A stretch of 64,000 nucleotides of DNA. Source: Methylobacterium sp. Lineage in GTDB: Bacteria; Pseudomonadota; Alphaproteobacteria; Rhizobiales; Beijerinckiaceae. The stretch's first letter is position 1, and each line of letters starts with the position of its first letter. Of the stretch, positions 9,815-18,777 are shown one piece after another. The position numbers and the translations under genes are program-made. Under the pieces are notes generated by a model. That model made no database searches. It had not been told where the DNA came from and saw nothing but the letters and a program-made list of their open reading frames with translations. Where the stretch lies: assembly GCA_002928875.1 (NCBI GenBank), contig PERO01000020.1:186001-250000 (forward strand). Reading direction: 5' to 3'.

Positions 9815-10035
9815 GCAGCGACCCGCGCCCGCCGAAGATGGAACAGGGAGAGGGTTTCTTCTCCTCCTCGCTCGCGCGGGCGGCGGACCACTTTGCCGGG
9901 CAGGATGCGCTGAAGCAGAATGCCGAGCCGGCGGACAAGGTGGAGATCTGGGCGAAAAGGATCGGTCGGGGTTTGTCCCTGGTCGCCTTCGTGGCGCTTG
10001 CGTGGTATTTCGGCCATCAATTGAAGTGGTGGTGA
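9811..10035 (+). CDS. Small membrane-anchored protein of unknown function
   Basis: 74 residues from a GTG whose last two bases form part of the leuC stop codon (GTGA). The N-terminal two thirds are hydrophilic ([17 protein letters not shown]...), and one membrane helix follows near residues 53-69 ([17 protein letters not shown]). No family is recognised. The overlap with leuC, the short gap to the metallopeptidase gene and the continuous reading direction support co-transcription. Confidence 0.7.
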   Translation: MSSDPRPPKMEQGEGFFSSSLARAADHFAGQDALKQNAEPADKVEIWAKRIGRGLSLVAFVALAWYFGHQLKWW

Positions 10036-10045
10036 GAATTTCTCG

Positions 10046-10477
10046 ATGAGTGCAACGCAGCGTTTCCCTTCCGCCTCCTGGGCGCCGATGCAGGCGCCCA
10101 CCCTCGCCGATTTCGAGGAGATGGCCGCGCATGCCTATGAGGCGCTGCCGGAGGAATTCCGCAAGCTCTGCGGGCATATCGTCGTCAAGGTCGAGGAATT
10201 TCCCGACGAGGAAGTGATCGAGGCGATGGAGCTGGAAACGCCCTTCGACATTCTCGGGCTCTTCCAGGGCCACGGCCTCACCACGGCGGCGGCCATCCAG
10301 CATACGGGGCAGGAGCCGAACATGATCTGGCTCTATCGCCGCCCCATCCTCGATTACTGGGCCGAGCACGAGGAAACGCTCGGCGCCATCATCACCCATG
10401 TGCTCATCCACGAGATCGGCCACCATTTCGGCCTTTCCGATGACGACATGGAAAAGATCGAAGCCAAGGCGGGCTAA
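10046..10477 (+). CDS. Zincin-like metallopeptidase family protein
   Basis: 143 residues resembling the PF06262 group of short zincin-like proteins. The zinc motif [14 protein letters not shown] is near the C-terminus (about residues 122-135), with two histidines and Glu of HExxH followed by the third-ligand region. Upstream is the family's conserved acidic region with [18 protein letters not shown]. There is no signal peptide, so it is cytoplasmic. It lies between leuC and leuD, 11 bases after the small membrane gene, and is probably co-transcribed. The substrate is unknown; the link to leucine synthesis may be only positional. Confidence 0.85.
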   Translation: MSATQRFPSASWAPMQAPTLADFEEMAAHAYEALPEEFRKLCGHIVVKVEEFPDEEVIEAMELETPFDILGLFQGHGLTTAAAIQHTGQEPNMIWLYRRPILDYWAEHEETLGAIITHVLIHEIGHHFGLSDDDMEKIEAKAG

Positions 10478-10506
10478 CCCCTGAACCGAGACGGAAAGCA
10501 CGAGAG

Positions 10507-11112
10507 ATGCAGCCCTTCACGACCCTCACCTCCACCCCGGCGCCCATGAAGGTGGTCAATGTCGATACCGACATGATCATCCCCAAGCAGTTCCTCAAAA
10601 CGATCAAGCGCACCGGCCTCGGCAAGTCGCTGTTCTTCGAGATGCGCTATGACGAGAAGGGCAACGAGAACCCGGATTTCGTGCTGAACAAGCCGGCCTA
10701 TCGCAAAAGCGAGATCCTGATCGCCGGCGACAATTTCGGCTGCGGTTCCTCCCGCGAGCATGCGCCCTGGGCGCTTCTCGATTTCGGCATCCGCTGCGTG
10801 ATCTCCACGAGCTTCGCCGACATTTTCTACAACAACTGCTTCAAGAACGGCATCCTGCCGATCACGGTCAGCCAGGAAGAGCTCGACAAGCTGTTCGACG
10901 ATGCCGATCGCGGCTCGAACGCGACGCTGACGGTCGATCTCGCCGCGCAGGAGATCAAGGGCCCGGATGGCGGCACGATCCGCTTCGAGATCGATCCCTT
11001 CCGCAAGAAATGCCTGATGGAAGGCCTCGACGATATCGGCCTCACCATGGTGAAGAAGAGCGCCATCGACACCTATGAGGCCAAGGCGAAGGAAAATCGC
11101 GCCTGGCTGTGA
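10507..11112 (+). CDS. leuD: 3-isopropylmalate dehydratase small subunit
   Basis: 201 residues, the usual length for LeuD. It supplies the swivelling domain of isopropylmalate isomerase. Landmarks are [15 protein letters not shown] near the start, the [14 protein letters not shown] loop around residues 78-91, and [17 protein letters not shown]. It closes the leuC-orf-metallopeptidase-leuD run. Confidence 0.96.
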   Translation: MQPFTTLTSTPAPMKVVNVDTDMIIPKQFLKTIKRTGLGKSLFFEMRYDEKGNENPDFVLNKPAYRKSEILIAGDNFGCGSSREHAPWALLDFGIRCVISTSFADIFYNNCFKNGILPITVSQEELDKLFDDADRGSNATLTVDLAAQEIKGPDGGTIRFEIDPFRKKCLMEGLDDIGLTMVKKSAIDTYEAKAKENRAWL

Positions 11113-11120
11113 GAGTCATT

Positions 11121-11203
11121 GTCATTGCGAGGAGTAAAACGACGAAGCAATCCAGTCCTTCTTGCTGGATTGCCGCGTCGGGCAAAGCCATCCTCGCAAT
11201 GAC
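11121..11203. repeat. Interspersed palindromic repeat between leuD and the transglycosylase gene
   Basis: An imperfect 83-base palindrome. The outer arms GTCATTGCGAGGA (11121-11133) and TCCTCGCAATGAC (11191-11203) are exact complements, and so are the inner arms GCAATCCAG (11147-11155) and CTGGATTGC (11165-11173). The 'CATTGCGAG...GAAGCAATCC' wording matches repeats I know to be dispersed in alphaproteobacterial genomes. It starts nine bases after the leuD stop, so it could also act as a transcript end. The structure is seen; dispersal elsewhere in this genome cannot be checked here. Confidence 0.75.
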
Positions 11204-11292
11204 AGGTCAAGAGCCTGTGTTTTTTGCGGCTGGTTGATCTCCCTTAACCATACAGCCCTATTTTCGCGCGCATCTTGCCGGAGAATCCCGCC

Positions 11293-12462
11293 ATGCGCGC
11301 TTTTTCTTTGTCCGTCGCCCTGCTGATCGCCACTGCCGGCACCGCCTCGGCCGATTTCGCGTCCTGCGTCGCGGGCCTGCGCTCGGCCGCGACCTCGGCC
11401 GGGGTGCCGGGCGCGACCTTCGACCGCGTGATGCGCGGGGTCGAGCCGGATATGCGCGTCATCGAGCTGATGCAGAACCAGCCCGAATTCAAGACGCCGA
11501 TCTGGGATTACCTCGCGACCCTCGTGGACGACCAGAAGGTGAGCGAGGGACGGGCGCTGCTGCAGAAGCATTCTGCGCTCCTCGCGCGCATCGAGCAGGC
11601 CTATGGGGTGGATCGCCACACGGTCGTCGCGGTCTGGGGGGTCGAAAGCGATTACGGCAACATCTCGGGCGGCCGCTTCCTGCCGCAGGCCTTGTCGACC
11701 GCCGCCTGTTTCGGCCCGCGCCGGCGGGAGTTCTTTCGGGGTGAGCTGATCTCCACGCTGAAGATCATCGAACGCGGTGACCTTGCGGCGGAGAAACTGC
11801 GCGGCTCCTGGGCCGGCGCGTTCGGGCATACGCAATTCATCCCCTCGACCTATCTGCGCCTCGCCGTGGATTTCGACGGCGATGGCAAGCGCGATCTCGT
11901 GGATTCCATCCCCGATGCGCTGGCTTCCACCGCGAATTACCTGAAGAGATCCGGCTGGATCACCGGCGCGAGCTGGGGCTACGAGGTGAGGCTGCCCTCG
12001 GGCTATGCCGGGCCCTCGGGGCGCACGAACAAGTCCGGGGTCGATGCCTGGGCCTCGCGCGGCATCACGCGGCTCGATGGTTCGGCCGTCTCCGGCCTGC
12101 CCGCTGCCGGCCTGCTGCTGCCCGCCGGGCGGAATGGCCCGGCCTTCCTGGTGACGAAGAATTTCGACGCGGCCTATGCCTATAACGCCGCCGAGAGCTA
12201 TGCGCTGGCGATCTCCGTGCTGTCGGATCGCCTGCGCGGCCGCCCCGGTATCCGCACGCCCTGGCCGACGGATGATCGGGGGCTTTCCCGCGCCGAGCGG
12301 AAGGTCCTGCAGGAGCGCCTGATCGCGCGTGGCTACGATGTCGGCAAGCCCGATGGCGCCATCGGCGCGCTGACCCGCGCGGCGATCAAGGATGTCGAGG
12401 CGAAGCTCGGATTGCCGCAGACCGGACGCGCCGGCGGCAAGGTGTTCGACGCGCTGCAATGA
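11293..12462 (+). CDS. Lytic murein transglycosylase (MltB-type SLT domain with C-terminal PG-binding domain)
   Basis: 389 residues, exported by a signal peptide (MRAFSLSVALLIATAGTASA, cut after ASA). The catalytic domain (about residues 22-320) has the MltB-type motif VVAVWGVESDYG with the catalytic Glu, and GSWAGAFGHTQFIPSTY. A peptidoglycan-binding domain ends the protein (about residues 330-388). It cleaves the MurNAc-GlcNAc bond to give anhydro-muropeptides in the periplasm. The ATG at 11293 with GGAGA upstream is preferred to an in-frame TTG 18 bases earlier. Confidence 0.93.
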   Translation: MRAFSLSVALLIATAGTASADFASCVAGLRSAATSAGVPGATFDRVMRGVEPDMRVIELMQNQPEFKTPIWDYLATLVDDQKVSEGRALLQKHSALLARIEQAYGVDRHTVVAVWGVESDYGNISGGRFLPQALSTAACFGPRRREFFRGELISTLKIIERGDLAAEKLRGSWAGAFGHTQFIPSTYLRLAVDFDGDGKRDLVDSIPDALASTANYLKRSGWITGASWGYEVRLPSGYAGPSGRTNKSGVDAWASRGITRLDGSAVSGLPAAGLLLPAGRNGPAFLVTKNFDAAYAYNAAESYALAISVLSDRLRGRPGIRTPWPTDDRGLSRAERKVLQERLIARGYDVGKPDGAIGALTRAAIKDVEAKLGLPQTGRAGGKVFDALQ

Positions 12463-12673
12463 ACCTCGCGCCGGCCAAGAATCACCGAAATTCCCGATAG
12501 GAACCGCTGCGGGGCCATGGTATACCGCCGCTCGACCGGATCCTCGCCTGCTGCCTCAACCTCTTGTCATCGCTGACAAATCCAGGTTCTGAAGCCAGCG
12601 ATCGACCGGAAGGGACATTGCGCCGGTCGGCCCTTCTGCCGCATGACCGGCCCAACGGGGAAAGGTGTGCACC

Positions 12674-13783
12674 ATGGCGTCCTTCAATCTTCTGCTCCTG
12701 CCGGGCGACGGGATCGGCCCGGAAGTGGCCAACGAGGTGAAGAAGGTCACGGCCTTCCTCGGCTCGGCCGGCATCGCGCGTTTCGAGACCGAGACCGATC
12801 TTGTCGGCGGCTCGGCCTATGACGCGCATGGCGTGGCGATCACCGATGACGCGATGAAGCGCGCGCATCAGGCCGATGCGGTGCTGTTCGGCGCGGTGGG
12901 CGGCCCAAAATGGGCGGATGTGCCCTACCATGCCCGCCCGGAAGCCGGGCTGCTGCGCCTGCGCAAGGAGATGGAGCTTTTCGCCAATCTCCGCCCCGCC
13001 GTCTGCTATCCGGCCCTCGCGGATGCCTCGTCGCTGAAGCGCGAGGTGGTCGAGGGGCTCGACATCCTCATCGTGCGCGAACTCACTGGCGGGGTCTATT
13101 TCGGGGAGCCGAAGGAGATCGTCACGCTGGAGAATGGCGAGAAGCGCGCGGTCGATACGCAGGTCTACACCACGCACGAGATCGAGCGCATCGCCCGCGT
13201 CGCCTTCGATCTCGCGAAGGTTCGCCGCAAGAAGGTGACGTCGAGCGAGAAGCACAACGTCATGCGCTCGGGCGTGCTGTGGAAGGAAGTGGTCACGAAG
13301 GTCGGCAAGACCGAGTATCCCGATATCGAGCTGGAGCACCATCTCGCCGATGCCTGCGGCATGCAGCTCGTGCGCTGGCCGAAGCAATACGATGTCATCG
13401 TCTGCGACAACCTCTTCGGCGACATGCTTTCGGATGTCGCGGCCATGCTCACGGGCTCGCTCGGCATGCTGCCCTCGGCGTCTCTGGGCGCCCCGGATGC
13501 GATGACCGGCAAGCGCAAGGCGCTCTACGAGCCGGTGCATGGCTCGGCGCCGGATATCGCCGGCAAGGGCCTCGCGAACCCCATCGCCATGATCGGCTCC
13601 TTCGCCATGGCCTTGCGCTATTCCTGCGGGATGACCGAGGCCGCCGATCTCGTGGACAAGGCGATCGCCGACGTGCTCGCGAGCGGCATCCGCACCCGCG
13701 ACATCGCGCCGAAGGGCGTGAACGCGGTCGGCACGACAGAGATGGGCGATGCGATCGTCGGGGCGCTGAAGCGCCTCGCCTGA
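12674..13783 (+). CDS. leuB: 3-isopropylmalate dehydrogenase
   Basis: 369 residues. It oxidises and decarboxylates 3-isopropylmalate to 2-oxoisocaproate with NAD+. The family start [14 protein letters not shown], the GAVGGPKW loop, the [13 protein letters not shown] motif and the NAD/metal region [16 protein letters not shown] are all present. I chose the ATG at 12674 (GGGGAAAGG about nine bases upstream) over a GTG nine bases earlier. The lytic transglycosylase gene separates it from leuCD. A strong terminator follows. Confidence 0.97.
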   Translation: MASFNLLLLPGDGIGPEVANEVKKVTAFLGSAGIARFETETDLVGGSAYDAHGVAITDDAMKRAHQADAVLFGAVGGPKWADVPYHARPEAGLLRLRKEMELFANLRPAVCYPALADASSLKREVVEGLDILIVRELTGGVYFGEPKEIVTLENGEKRAVDTQVYTTHEIERIARVAFDLAKVRRKKVTSSEKHNVMRSGVLWKEVVTKVGKTEYPDIELEHHLADACGMQLVRWPKQYDVIVCDNLFGDMLSDVAAMLTGSLGMLPSASLGAPDAMTGKRKALYEPVHGSAPDIAGKGLANPIAMIGSFAMALRYSCGMTEAADLVDKAIADVLASGIRTRDIAPKGVNAVGTTEMGDAIVGALKRLA

Positions 13784-13806
13784 GGCAAGCCATCCCGCCA
13801 AAACAG

Positions 13807-13834
13807 AAGGGGCCCTTGTGAGGCCCCTTTTTTT
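13807..13834 (+). terminator. Rho-independent terminator after leuB
   Basis: Eight-base stem AAGGGGCC / GGCCCCTT with a seven-base loop, followed by a run of Ts. It starts 23 bases after the leuB stop. Confidence 0.9.
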
Positions 13835-13856
13835 CGATCCGAAGCGGTTGTCGGGA

Positions 13857-14138
13857 TCAGCGGCGCAGGAATTCCGGCGCGGGATAATCCACCGGCAGGG
13901 CGCGACGCGGAAAACGTTCCGTCGCCCGGTTGGAAAAGGCCCGGCTGCCGGTCGGCTGGCTGGAGGCCTGGATGTCGTAGACATAGCCATGGCTGCCGCC
14001 CGGCTGGGAAACCTTGCCGGGATCGAGCCAGGAACGGGGCCGCGTCTCGATATAGAGGGTTTCGCGGGAAGGCGCCTCGGCCATCGCCGGCAGCGACAGG
14101 AGAGTGAAACCGGCCGCGAACAGGGATAGCATGCGCAT
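13857..14138 (-). CDS. Small secreted protein of unknown function
   Basis: 93 residues with a clear signal peptide (MRMLSLFAAGFTLLSLPAMAEA, likely cut after AMA). The mature part is hydrophilic and rich in Arg, Pro and Ser, and contains the short segment PGGSHGYVYDIQASSQP. No family is recognised. The ATG at 14138 has GGAGA six bases upstream. It converges on leuB across a shared terminator region. Probably periplasmic. Confidence 0.7.
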   Translation of the reverse strand: MRMLSLFAAGFTLLSLPAMAEAPSRETLYIETRPRSWLDPGKVSQPGGSHGYVYDIQASSQPTGSRAFSNRATERFPRRALPVDYPAPEFLRR

Positions 14139-14233
14139 GGAAATCTCCGCTGGAAACGTCGTCATTTCAAGCATCCACGCATACAGGTGAAAACCCGGTT
14201 AGGCGAGGGCCATCCCGGAAAGTTTATCACCCG

Positions 14234-15532
14234 TCAACGCCGCGCCGTCAGCTTCAGCGGCGGCACCGGGGCCTCGTGATCCATCCATGTGAGTTTGCGC
14301 CCGGTTTGACGCGCGGTGGAACAGGTCTGGCGCGATCGTTCGGCCTCGGCGAAGAACTTGCGAAGGGTCGTGTCGCGCCCTCCGGCCACGAGATCGAGCC
14401 GGTCGACGAAGCAGCTCATCGACACCCGGTCGACCGGGCGCTGGGGTGTCCCGCACAGCCAGCCGACCAGCGTCACGCCCACCATGTCGATTCGGCGGAA
14501 GGCGAGGCAGGCAGCCACGCCGTTCTCATGCCGCAGGGTGAGCTCGGCCGCCTCGACGGGCCCGAATTTCGTCCGGATGTCCTGCGGTCGCGCCATGCGT
14601 TCGATCACCAGCCGGTGCTCGGCGGCGCGCGCCGCGAGATCGGCGAAAAGCGGCTTCTCGGTCGGCGCATGGCCTTCGTGCCGTTCGACCACCAGCAGGG
14701 CGCCGGAGCGACGGGCTTCCACCTCGCCGGCCTCCGGTTTCGGCTGCCAGACAAGTGTATCCTGTCGCGACCGGTCCCGCTGCGCGACGCGATAGGCGAG
14801 CGACAATCCCGCGAGTTCGGGCGATTCGACATGATAGAGCGCGATGGGCTGGCGCACTGGCTGCCACGGGCGCTGCTCGGGCGGGAGCGCGGGCTCCGGG
14901 CTGCGCCGGATTTCGGGTTGGGCGGGTTGTGGCGCCGGCTCCGGCGCCCGTGCGGCAACCACGGCCGGCTCGGGCTCAATCGCCATGGCCTGGCGTTCGC
15001 GCTCGGGCAGGAGAAGCGCAAGGGCCAGTGCCAGCACGGCCAGCCCGAGAACGAGGGCCGATTTGCGGCTGTGCCGCACGATCTGATGTTCGGCTTCCGA
15101 CGCATGCAGCGGGCGGCTCATCGCATAGCGCAGGATCAGCACGAGCAGCACGGCGGCATCGCGCATGGCCACGAACCCGTCCGTGATGACCGCGCGCGCT
15201 GGCTGGAGAAGCAGGAAGGCGCGCCCGGCCGCCTCCTTCACGGAAGCCATATGCCGGGCCACGCGCCGCAACCGGACCTGTCCCCGCTTCCAGCGCCGGG
15301 CCATCCGGGCAACGAGGCGACCCAGGCGCGCGCGCGAGGAGTCATCCGGCGCGACGACGAACCGGTCGATCACGATCCCCAGATCCACCCGGCCTCCTGC
15401 CACGCGCACCCTCCCCTGTTTCAGGGCGCGACCATCGCCAATGGAAAGGGAAAGACGCGTTACCAAGCGAAACCCAGTTGGTTTCAGGGTGAATCGCCCG
15501 CTAACGCGCGCGACCCATCCCAAGGACGGCAT
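14234..15532 (-). CDS. Single-pass membrane protein with proline-rich linker, function unknown
   Basis: 432 residues from the ATG at 15532; a GTG 36 bases upstream is an alternative start. A basic N-terminal region (about residues 1-160) contains a hydrophobic stretch near 125-140. A clear membrane helix follows (about residues 160-178, SALVLGLAVLALALALLLPE). Next is an Ala/Pro/Glu-rich linker and a C-terminal domain of about 190 residues with several cysteines (for example CLAFRR, LCGT, SCFVD), which would lie in the periplasm. No family is recognised. Continuous coding bias over 1.3 kb supports a real gene. Confidence 0.7.
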   Translation of the reverse strand: MPSLGWVARVSGRFTLKPTGFRLVTRLSLSIGDGRALKQGRVRVAGGRVDLGIVIDRFVVAPDDSSRARLGRLVARMARRWKRGQVRLRRVARHMASVKEAAGRAFLLLQPARAVITDGFVAMRDAAVLLVLILRYAMSRPLHASEAEHQIVRHSRKSALVLGLAVLALALALLLPERERQAMAIEPEPAVVAARAPEPAPQPAQPEIRRSPEPALPPEQRPWQPVRQPIALYHVESPELAGLSLAYRVAQRDRSRQDTLVWQPKPEAGEVEARRSGALLVVERHEGHAPTEKPLFADLAARAAEHRLVIERMARPQDIRTKFGPVEAAELTLRHENGVAACLAFRRIDMVGVTLVGWLCGTPQRPVDRVSMSCFVDRLDLVAGGRDTTLRKFFAEAERSRQTCSTARQTGRKLTWMDHEAPVPPLKLTARR

Positions 15533-15791
15533 TGACTTTTCGCGAAATCTGGCGCTTCTCCGGGACACGGCGACCCTTCGCCGAGGAACCCCGACCCATG
15601 ATCCGCCTCACGACGAAAAAAACGCGTGTGACGAAACCGGCCACGAAAACGGGCACGGTGGGATAACGGTCGTCCTCGCTCTCGGGTCCTCCCCCGGCGG
15701 GGGAAAGGGCCAGCGGATCGGGTGAACCGGTCGCGCTTCGCTCCCGGGGGAGATGGTTCAGGGCAAGGCCCTCAAATCAGGAACGAAACCA

Positions 15792-16829
15792 ATGGGCTAC
15801 AAGGTTGCTATCGTTGGCGCCACCGGCAATGTGGGCCGGGAAATGCTGGATATCCTCGCCGAGCGGGCCTTCCCGGTCAGCGAGGTCGTCGCGCTCGCCT
15901 CGCAGCGCTCCGTCGGCCAGGAGGTCTCCTTCGGCGACCGCTCGCTGAAGACGAAGGTGCTCGACCATTACGATTTCTCCGACACCGATATCTGCCTGAT
16001 GTCGGCGGGCGGCGCGGTCTCGAAGGAATGGTCGCCGCGCATTGGCGCGCAGGGCTGCGTCGTCATCGATAACTCGAGCGCCTGGCGCTACGATCAGGAC
16101 GTGCCGCTGATCGTGCCGGAAGTGAATGCCGAGGCGGTGCGCGGCTTTGCGAAGAAGAACATCATCGCGAACCCCAACTGCTCCACCGCGCAACTCGTCG
16201 TGGCCCTGAAGCCCCTGCACGATGCCTTCGGCATCAGGCGCGTCGTCGTTTCCACCTACCAGTCGGTCTCCGGCGCCGGCAAGGAGGGCATGGACGAACT
16301 CTGGAGCCAGACCAAGGGCCGTTACGTGCCCGGCCAGGAAGTCGCGGCCAAGAAGTTCTCGAAGCCCATCGCCTTCAACCTGATCCCGCATATCGATGTC
16401 TTCATGGAAGACGGGTTCACGAAGGAAGAATGGAAGATGACGGTCGAGACCAAGAAGATCCTCGACCCCAAGATCAAGCTCACTGCGACCTGCGTGCGCG
16501 TGCCGGTCTTCATCGGCCATTCCGAAGCGGTGAATGTGGAATTCGAGAAGCCGGTGACGGCCGAAGAGGCCCGCGAAATCCTGCGCAAGGCGCCGGGCAT
16601 CCTCGTCATCGACAAGCACGAACCCGGTGGCTACATCACCCCGATGGAAGCGGCGGGCGAGGACGCGACCTACATCTCCCGCATCCGCGAGGATGGCACG
16701 GTGGAGAACGGTCTCGCCTTCTGGTGCGTCTCCGACAACCTGCGCAAGGGCGCGGCGCTGAACGCGATCCAGATCGCCGAGTGCCTCATCAACCGTGGCC
16801 TCATCAAGCCGCGCGCCAAGGCGGCGTAA
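15792..16829 (+). CDS. asd: Aspartate-semialdehyde dehydrogenase
   Basis: 345 residues. It reduces aspartyl phosphate to aspartate semialdehyde, the branch point to Lys/diaminopimelate, Met and Thr. The Rossmann start [15 protein letters not shown], the active-site Cys in [20 protein letters not shown] and the [14 protein letters not shown] segment are present. The ATG at 15792 (AGGA upstream) starts at the family N-terminus, and a longer in-frame start adds 13 unconserved residues. The preceding 259 bases contain nothing else that I recognise. Confidence 0.96.
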   Translation: MGYKVAIVGATGNVGREMLDILAERAFPVSEVVALASQRSVGQEVSFGDRSLKTKVLDHYDFSDTDICLMSAGGAVSKEWSPRIGAQGCVVIDNSSAWRYDQDVPLIVPEVNAEAVRGFAKKNIIANPNCSTAQLVVALKPLHDAFGIRRVVVSTYQSVSGAGKEGMDELWSQTKGRYVPGQEVAAKKFSKPIAFNLIPHIDVFMEDGFTKEEWKMTVETKKILDPKIKLTATCVRVPVFIGHSEAVNVEFEKPVTAEEAREILRKAPGILVIDKHEPGGYITPMEAAGEDATYISRIREDGTVENGLAFWCVSDNLRKGAALNAIQIAECLINRGLIKPRAKAA

Positions 16830-16848
16830 GTCACGATTGTTCCAAATG

Positions 16849-16876
16849 AAAAGGGCCGCTTCGCGCGGCCCTTTTT
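16849..16876. terminator. Terminator shared by asd and gltD
   Basis: Stem AAAAGGGCCGC / GCGGCCCTTTT with a five-base loop and a T-tract on the plus strand. Read leftwards it is followed by CTTTTCATTT, so it can also end the convergent gltD transcript. Confidence 0.85.
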
Positions 16877-16895
16877 GTTGCGCGGATCGCGGCCC

Positions 16896-18317
16896 TCAGC
16901 GCGGCAGCACGCTTTCGCCCATCAGCATTTCGTCGATGGCGCGCGCGGCTTGCCGGCCCTCGCGGATCGCCCAGACCACGAGGCTCTGGCCGCGGCGCAT
17001 GTCGCCGGCGGCGAAGATCTTCGGCTTGTCGGTGCGGTAATCGGTCTCGTTGGCGATGACGTTCGCGCGCTTGTCCATGGCAACGCCCGCTTCCGTGAGA
17101 AGCCCTTCCTTCACCGAGCCGGCAAAGCCGATGGCGAGGAAGACGAGATCGGCCTTGAGCACGAATTCCGTGCCGGGGATGGGCCGGCGCTTCTCATCCA
17201 CGCGGGCGCATTCCACGCCCGTCACCTTGCCGTTCTTGCCGATGATGCGAAGCGTCGCCGCCTGGAATTCCCGATCCGCGCCCTCGGCCTGCGAGGACGA
17301 TGTGCGGAATTTCGTGGGCCAGAACGGCCAGATCGTCAGCTTGTCCTCGAGCTCCGGCGGCTTCGGGCGGATGTCGAGCTGGGTGACCGACAGGGCCCCC
17401 TGCCGGAAGGCCGTGCCGATGCAATCCGAGGCCGTATCGCCGCCGCCGATCACCACCACGTTCCGGCCGCCCGCGAGCAGCGGCGCATCCGGGATCGGTT
17501 CGTTGCCCACGCGGCGATTGGACTGGGTGAGATAGGGCATCGCGTAATGCACGCCCTCCAGTTCCTGCCCCGGCAGGCCGGGATCGCGCGGCGCTTCCGC
17601 TCCGCCGGCGAGGAGAACCGCATCGAACTCGCGGCCGAGATCCTCGAGCTTCACGTTCACGCCGACATGCGCGTTGTAATGGAAGACGACGCCTTCGGCC
17701 TCCATCTGCTCCACGCGGCGGTCGATATGGTGCTTCTCCATCTTGAAATCAGGGATGCCATAGCGCAACAGGCCGCCAGCCTTGGGCTCGCGCTCGTAGA
17801 CATGCACCTCGTGGCCCACGCGGGCGAGCTGCTGCGCGGCCGCCATGCCCGCCGGACCCGAGCCGATGACGGCGACGCGCTTGCCGGTGCGCGTGGCGGA
17901 CATCTCCGGCTTGATCCAGCCTTCCTTCCAGCCGCGATCGGCGATGGCCTGCTCGACCGTCTTGATCGCGACCGGCATGTTCTCGAGGTTCAGCGTGCAG
18001 GCTTCCTCGCAAGGAGCGGGGCAGATGCGGCCGGTAAATTCCGGGAAGTTGTTGGTCGAATGCAGGTTCGCCAGCGCTTCTTCCCAGTCGTTCTGGTAGA
18101 CGAGGTCGTTCCAGTCCGGGATCTGGTTGTGCACCGGGCAGCCATTGGGGCCGTGGCAATAGGGCACGCCGCAATCCATGCAGCGCGCGGCCTGCTCGCG
18201 CACGTCCTTCTCGTCCATCGGCAGCGTGAATTCGCGGAAGTGGCGGATGCGATCCGACGCCGGCTGGTACTTCGCCTCGCGCCGGTCGATTTCCAGAAAA
18301 CCAGTGACCTTGCCCAT
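16896..18317 (-). CDS. gltD: Glutamate synthase small subunit
   Basis: 473 residues. It takes electrons from NADPH and passes them to GltB. N-terminal cysteines for Fe-S clusters ([16 protein letters not shown], and CPAPCEEAC) are followed by two dinucleotide folds: FAD at [20 protein letters not shown] and NADPH at [11 protein letters not shown]. The ATG at 18317 has AGGTGAG just upstream, and that site is immediately followed by a palindrome of the inserted GIY-YIG unit. Family proteins start MGKVTGFLE as here. Confidence 0.96.
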   Translation of the reverse strand: MGKVTGFLEIDRREAKYQPASDRIRHFREFTLPMDEKDVREQAARCMDCGVPYCHGPNGCPVHNQIPDWNDLVYQNDWEEALANLHSTNNFPEFTGRICPAPCEEACTLNLENMPVAIKTVEQAIADRGWKEGWIKPEMSATRTGKRVAVIGSGPAGMAAAQQLARVGHEVHVYEREPKAGGLLRYGIPDFKMEKHHIDRRVEQMEAEGVVFHYNAHVGVNVKLEDLGREFDAVLLAGGAEAPRDPGLPGQELEGVHYAMPYLTQSNRRVGNEPIPDAPLLAGGRNVVVIGGGDTASDCIGTAFRQGALSVTQLDIRPKPPELEDKLTIWPFWPTKFRTSSSQAEGADREFQAATLRIIGKNGKVTGVECARVDEKRRPIPGTEFVLKADLVFLAIGFAGSVKEGLLTEAGVAMDKRANVIANETDYRTDKPKIFAAGDMRRGQSLVVWAIREGRQAARAIDEMLMGESVLPR

Positions 18318-18327
18318 TGTTCTCACC

Positions 18328-18377
18328 TGTCATCCCGTGCGCTTCGCAGCATGGAATGCTGCGATGCAGACACGGGA
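18328..18377. repeat. Palindromic repeat, copy 1, on the gltD side of the GIY-YIG gene
   Basis: A near-complete hairpin. TCCCGTG (18333-18339) pairs with CACGGGA (18371-18377), and TCGCAGCAT pairs with ATGCTGCGA around a three-base loop. It shares two exact blocks, in inverted orientation, with copy 2 at 18721-18770: TGTCATCCCGTGCGC (18328-18342) and TGCGATGCAGACACGGG (18360-18376). It lies between the stop of the GIY-YIG gene and the gltD ribosome-binding site, touching the latter. Confidence 0.9.
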
Positions 18378-18380
18378 CCG

Positions 18381-18698
18381 TCATTCGTTACCGTTCTGCC
18401 GATCCCCGCAAAGCTCGCCGAAACGGTCGAGCCAATCGGGATTGTCCTTCTGGATCAGGGCGATCTTCCAGGCCCTGCGCCATTTCTTCAGTTGTTTCTC
18501 GCGGTCGATGGCCAACGCGGGTTCATCGAAGACTTCCCAGTAGACCAGCCGATCCACGTTGTAGTGCTGGGTGAAACTCCGAACCGCATGCGATTTGTGC
18601 TCCTGCACCCGCCGCACCAGATTGTTCGTCACACCAACATAGATTGGACCATCCCTGCGCGTCGCGAGCATGTAGACGAAGTAAGTTCCGCCAGACAT
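18381..18698 (-). CDS. GIY-YIG nuclease domain protein
   Basis: 105 residues, the size of stand-alone UPF0213/YhbQ-like GIY-YIG proteins. The GIY-YIG core is visible as YFVYMLA...GPIYVGVTNNLVRR (about residues 6-28), with the catalytic Arg in LVRRVQEHK and a later Glu in EKQLKKWRRAWK. The family uses one metal ion to nick or cut DNA. The ATG at 18698 has AGGAAA upstream; a longer frame would run through the palindrome. It is read in the same direction as gltB and gltD, so it would be part of their transcript. Confidence 0.9.
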   Translation of the reverse strand: MSGGTYFVYMLATRRDGPIYVGVTNNLVRRVQEHKSHAVRSFTQHYNVDRLVYWEVFDEPALAIDREKQLKKWRRAWKIALIQKDNPDWLDRFGELCGDRQNGNE

Positions 18699-18720
18699 AC
18701 CGCGATTTCCTGCTCGCGAT

Positions 18721-18770
18721 CCCGTGTCTGCATCGCACCACTGACGTGATGCGATGCGCACGGGATGACA
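18721..18770. repeat. Palindromic repeat, copy 2, on the gltB side of the GIY-YIG gene
   Basis: Inverted copy of the repeat at 18328-18377. CCCGTGTCTGCATCGCA (18721-18737) and GCGCACGGGATGACA (18756-18770) are exact complements of blocks in copy 1. Internally CATCGCA pairs with TGCGATG and CCCGTG with CACGGG, so it can fold as a hairpin. It starts near the ribosome-binding site of the GIY-YIG gene and ends seven bases from the gltB stop. Confidence 0.9.
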
Positions 18771-18777
18771 GCTCACC

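Larger units (their letters stand above)
18328..18770. mobile_element. Putative GIY-YIG palindrome-bracketed unit inserted in gltBD
   Basis: A 443-base unit made of two inverted copies of one roughly 50-base palindrome with a single GIY-YIG gene between them. It fills almost the whole space between the gltB stop (7 bases away) and the gltD ribosome-binding site. The asymmetric arms are ordered: the CCCGTGCGC arms face outwards and the CCCGTGTCTGC arms face the nuclease gene. gltB and gltD are usually adjacent, so this looks like an insertion. That it is or was mobile is inference; no target-site duplication is evident. Confidence 0.6.
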
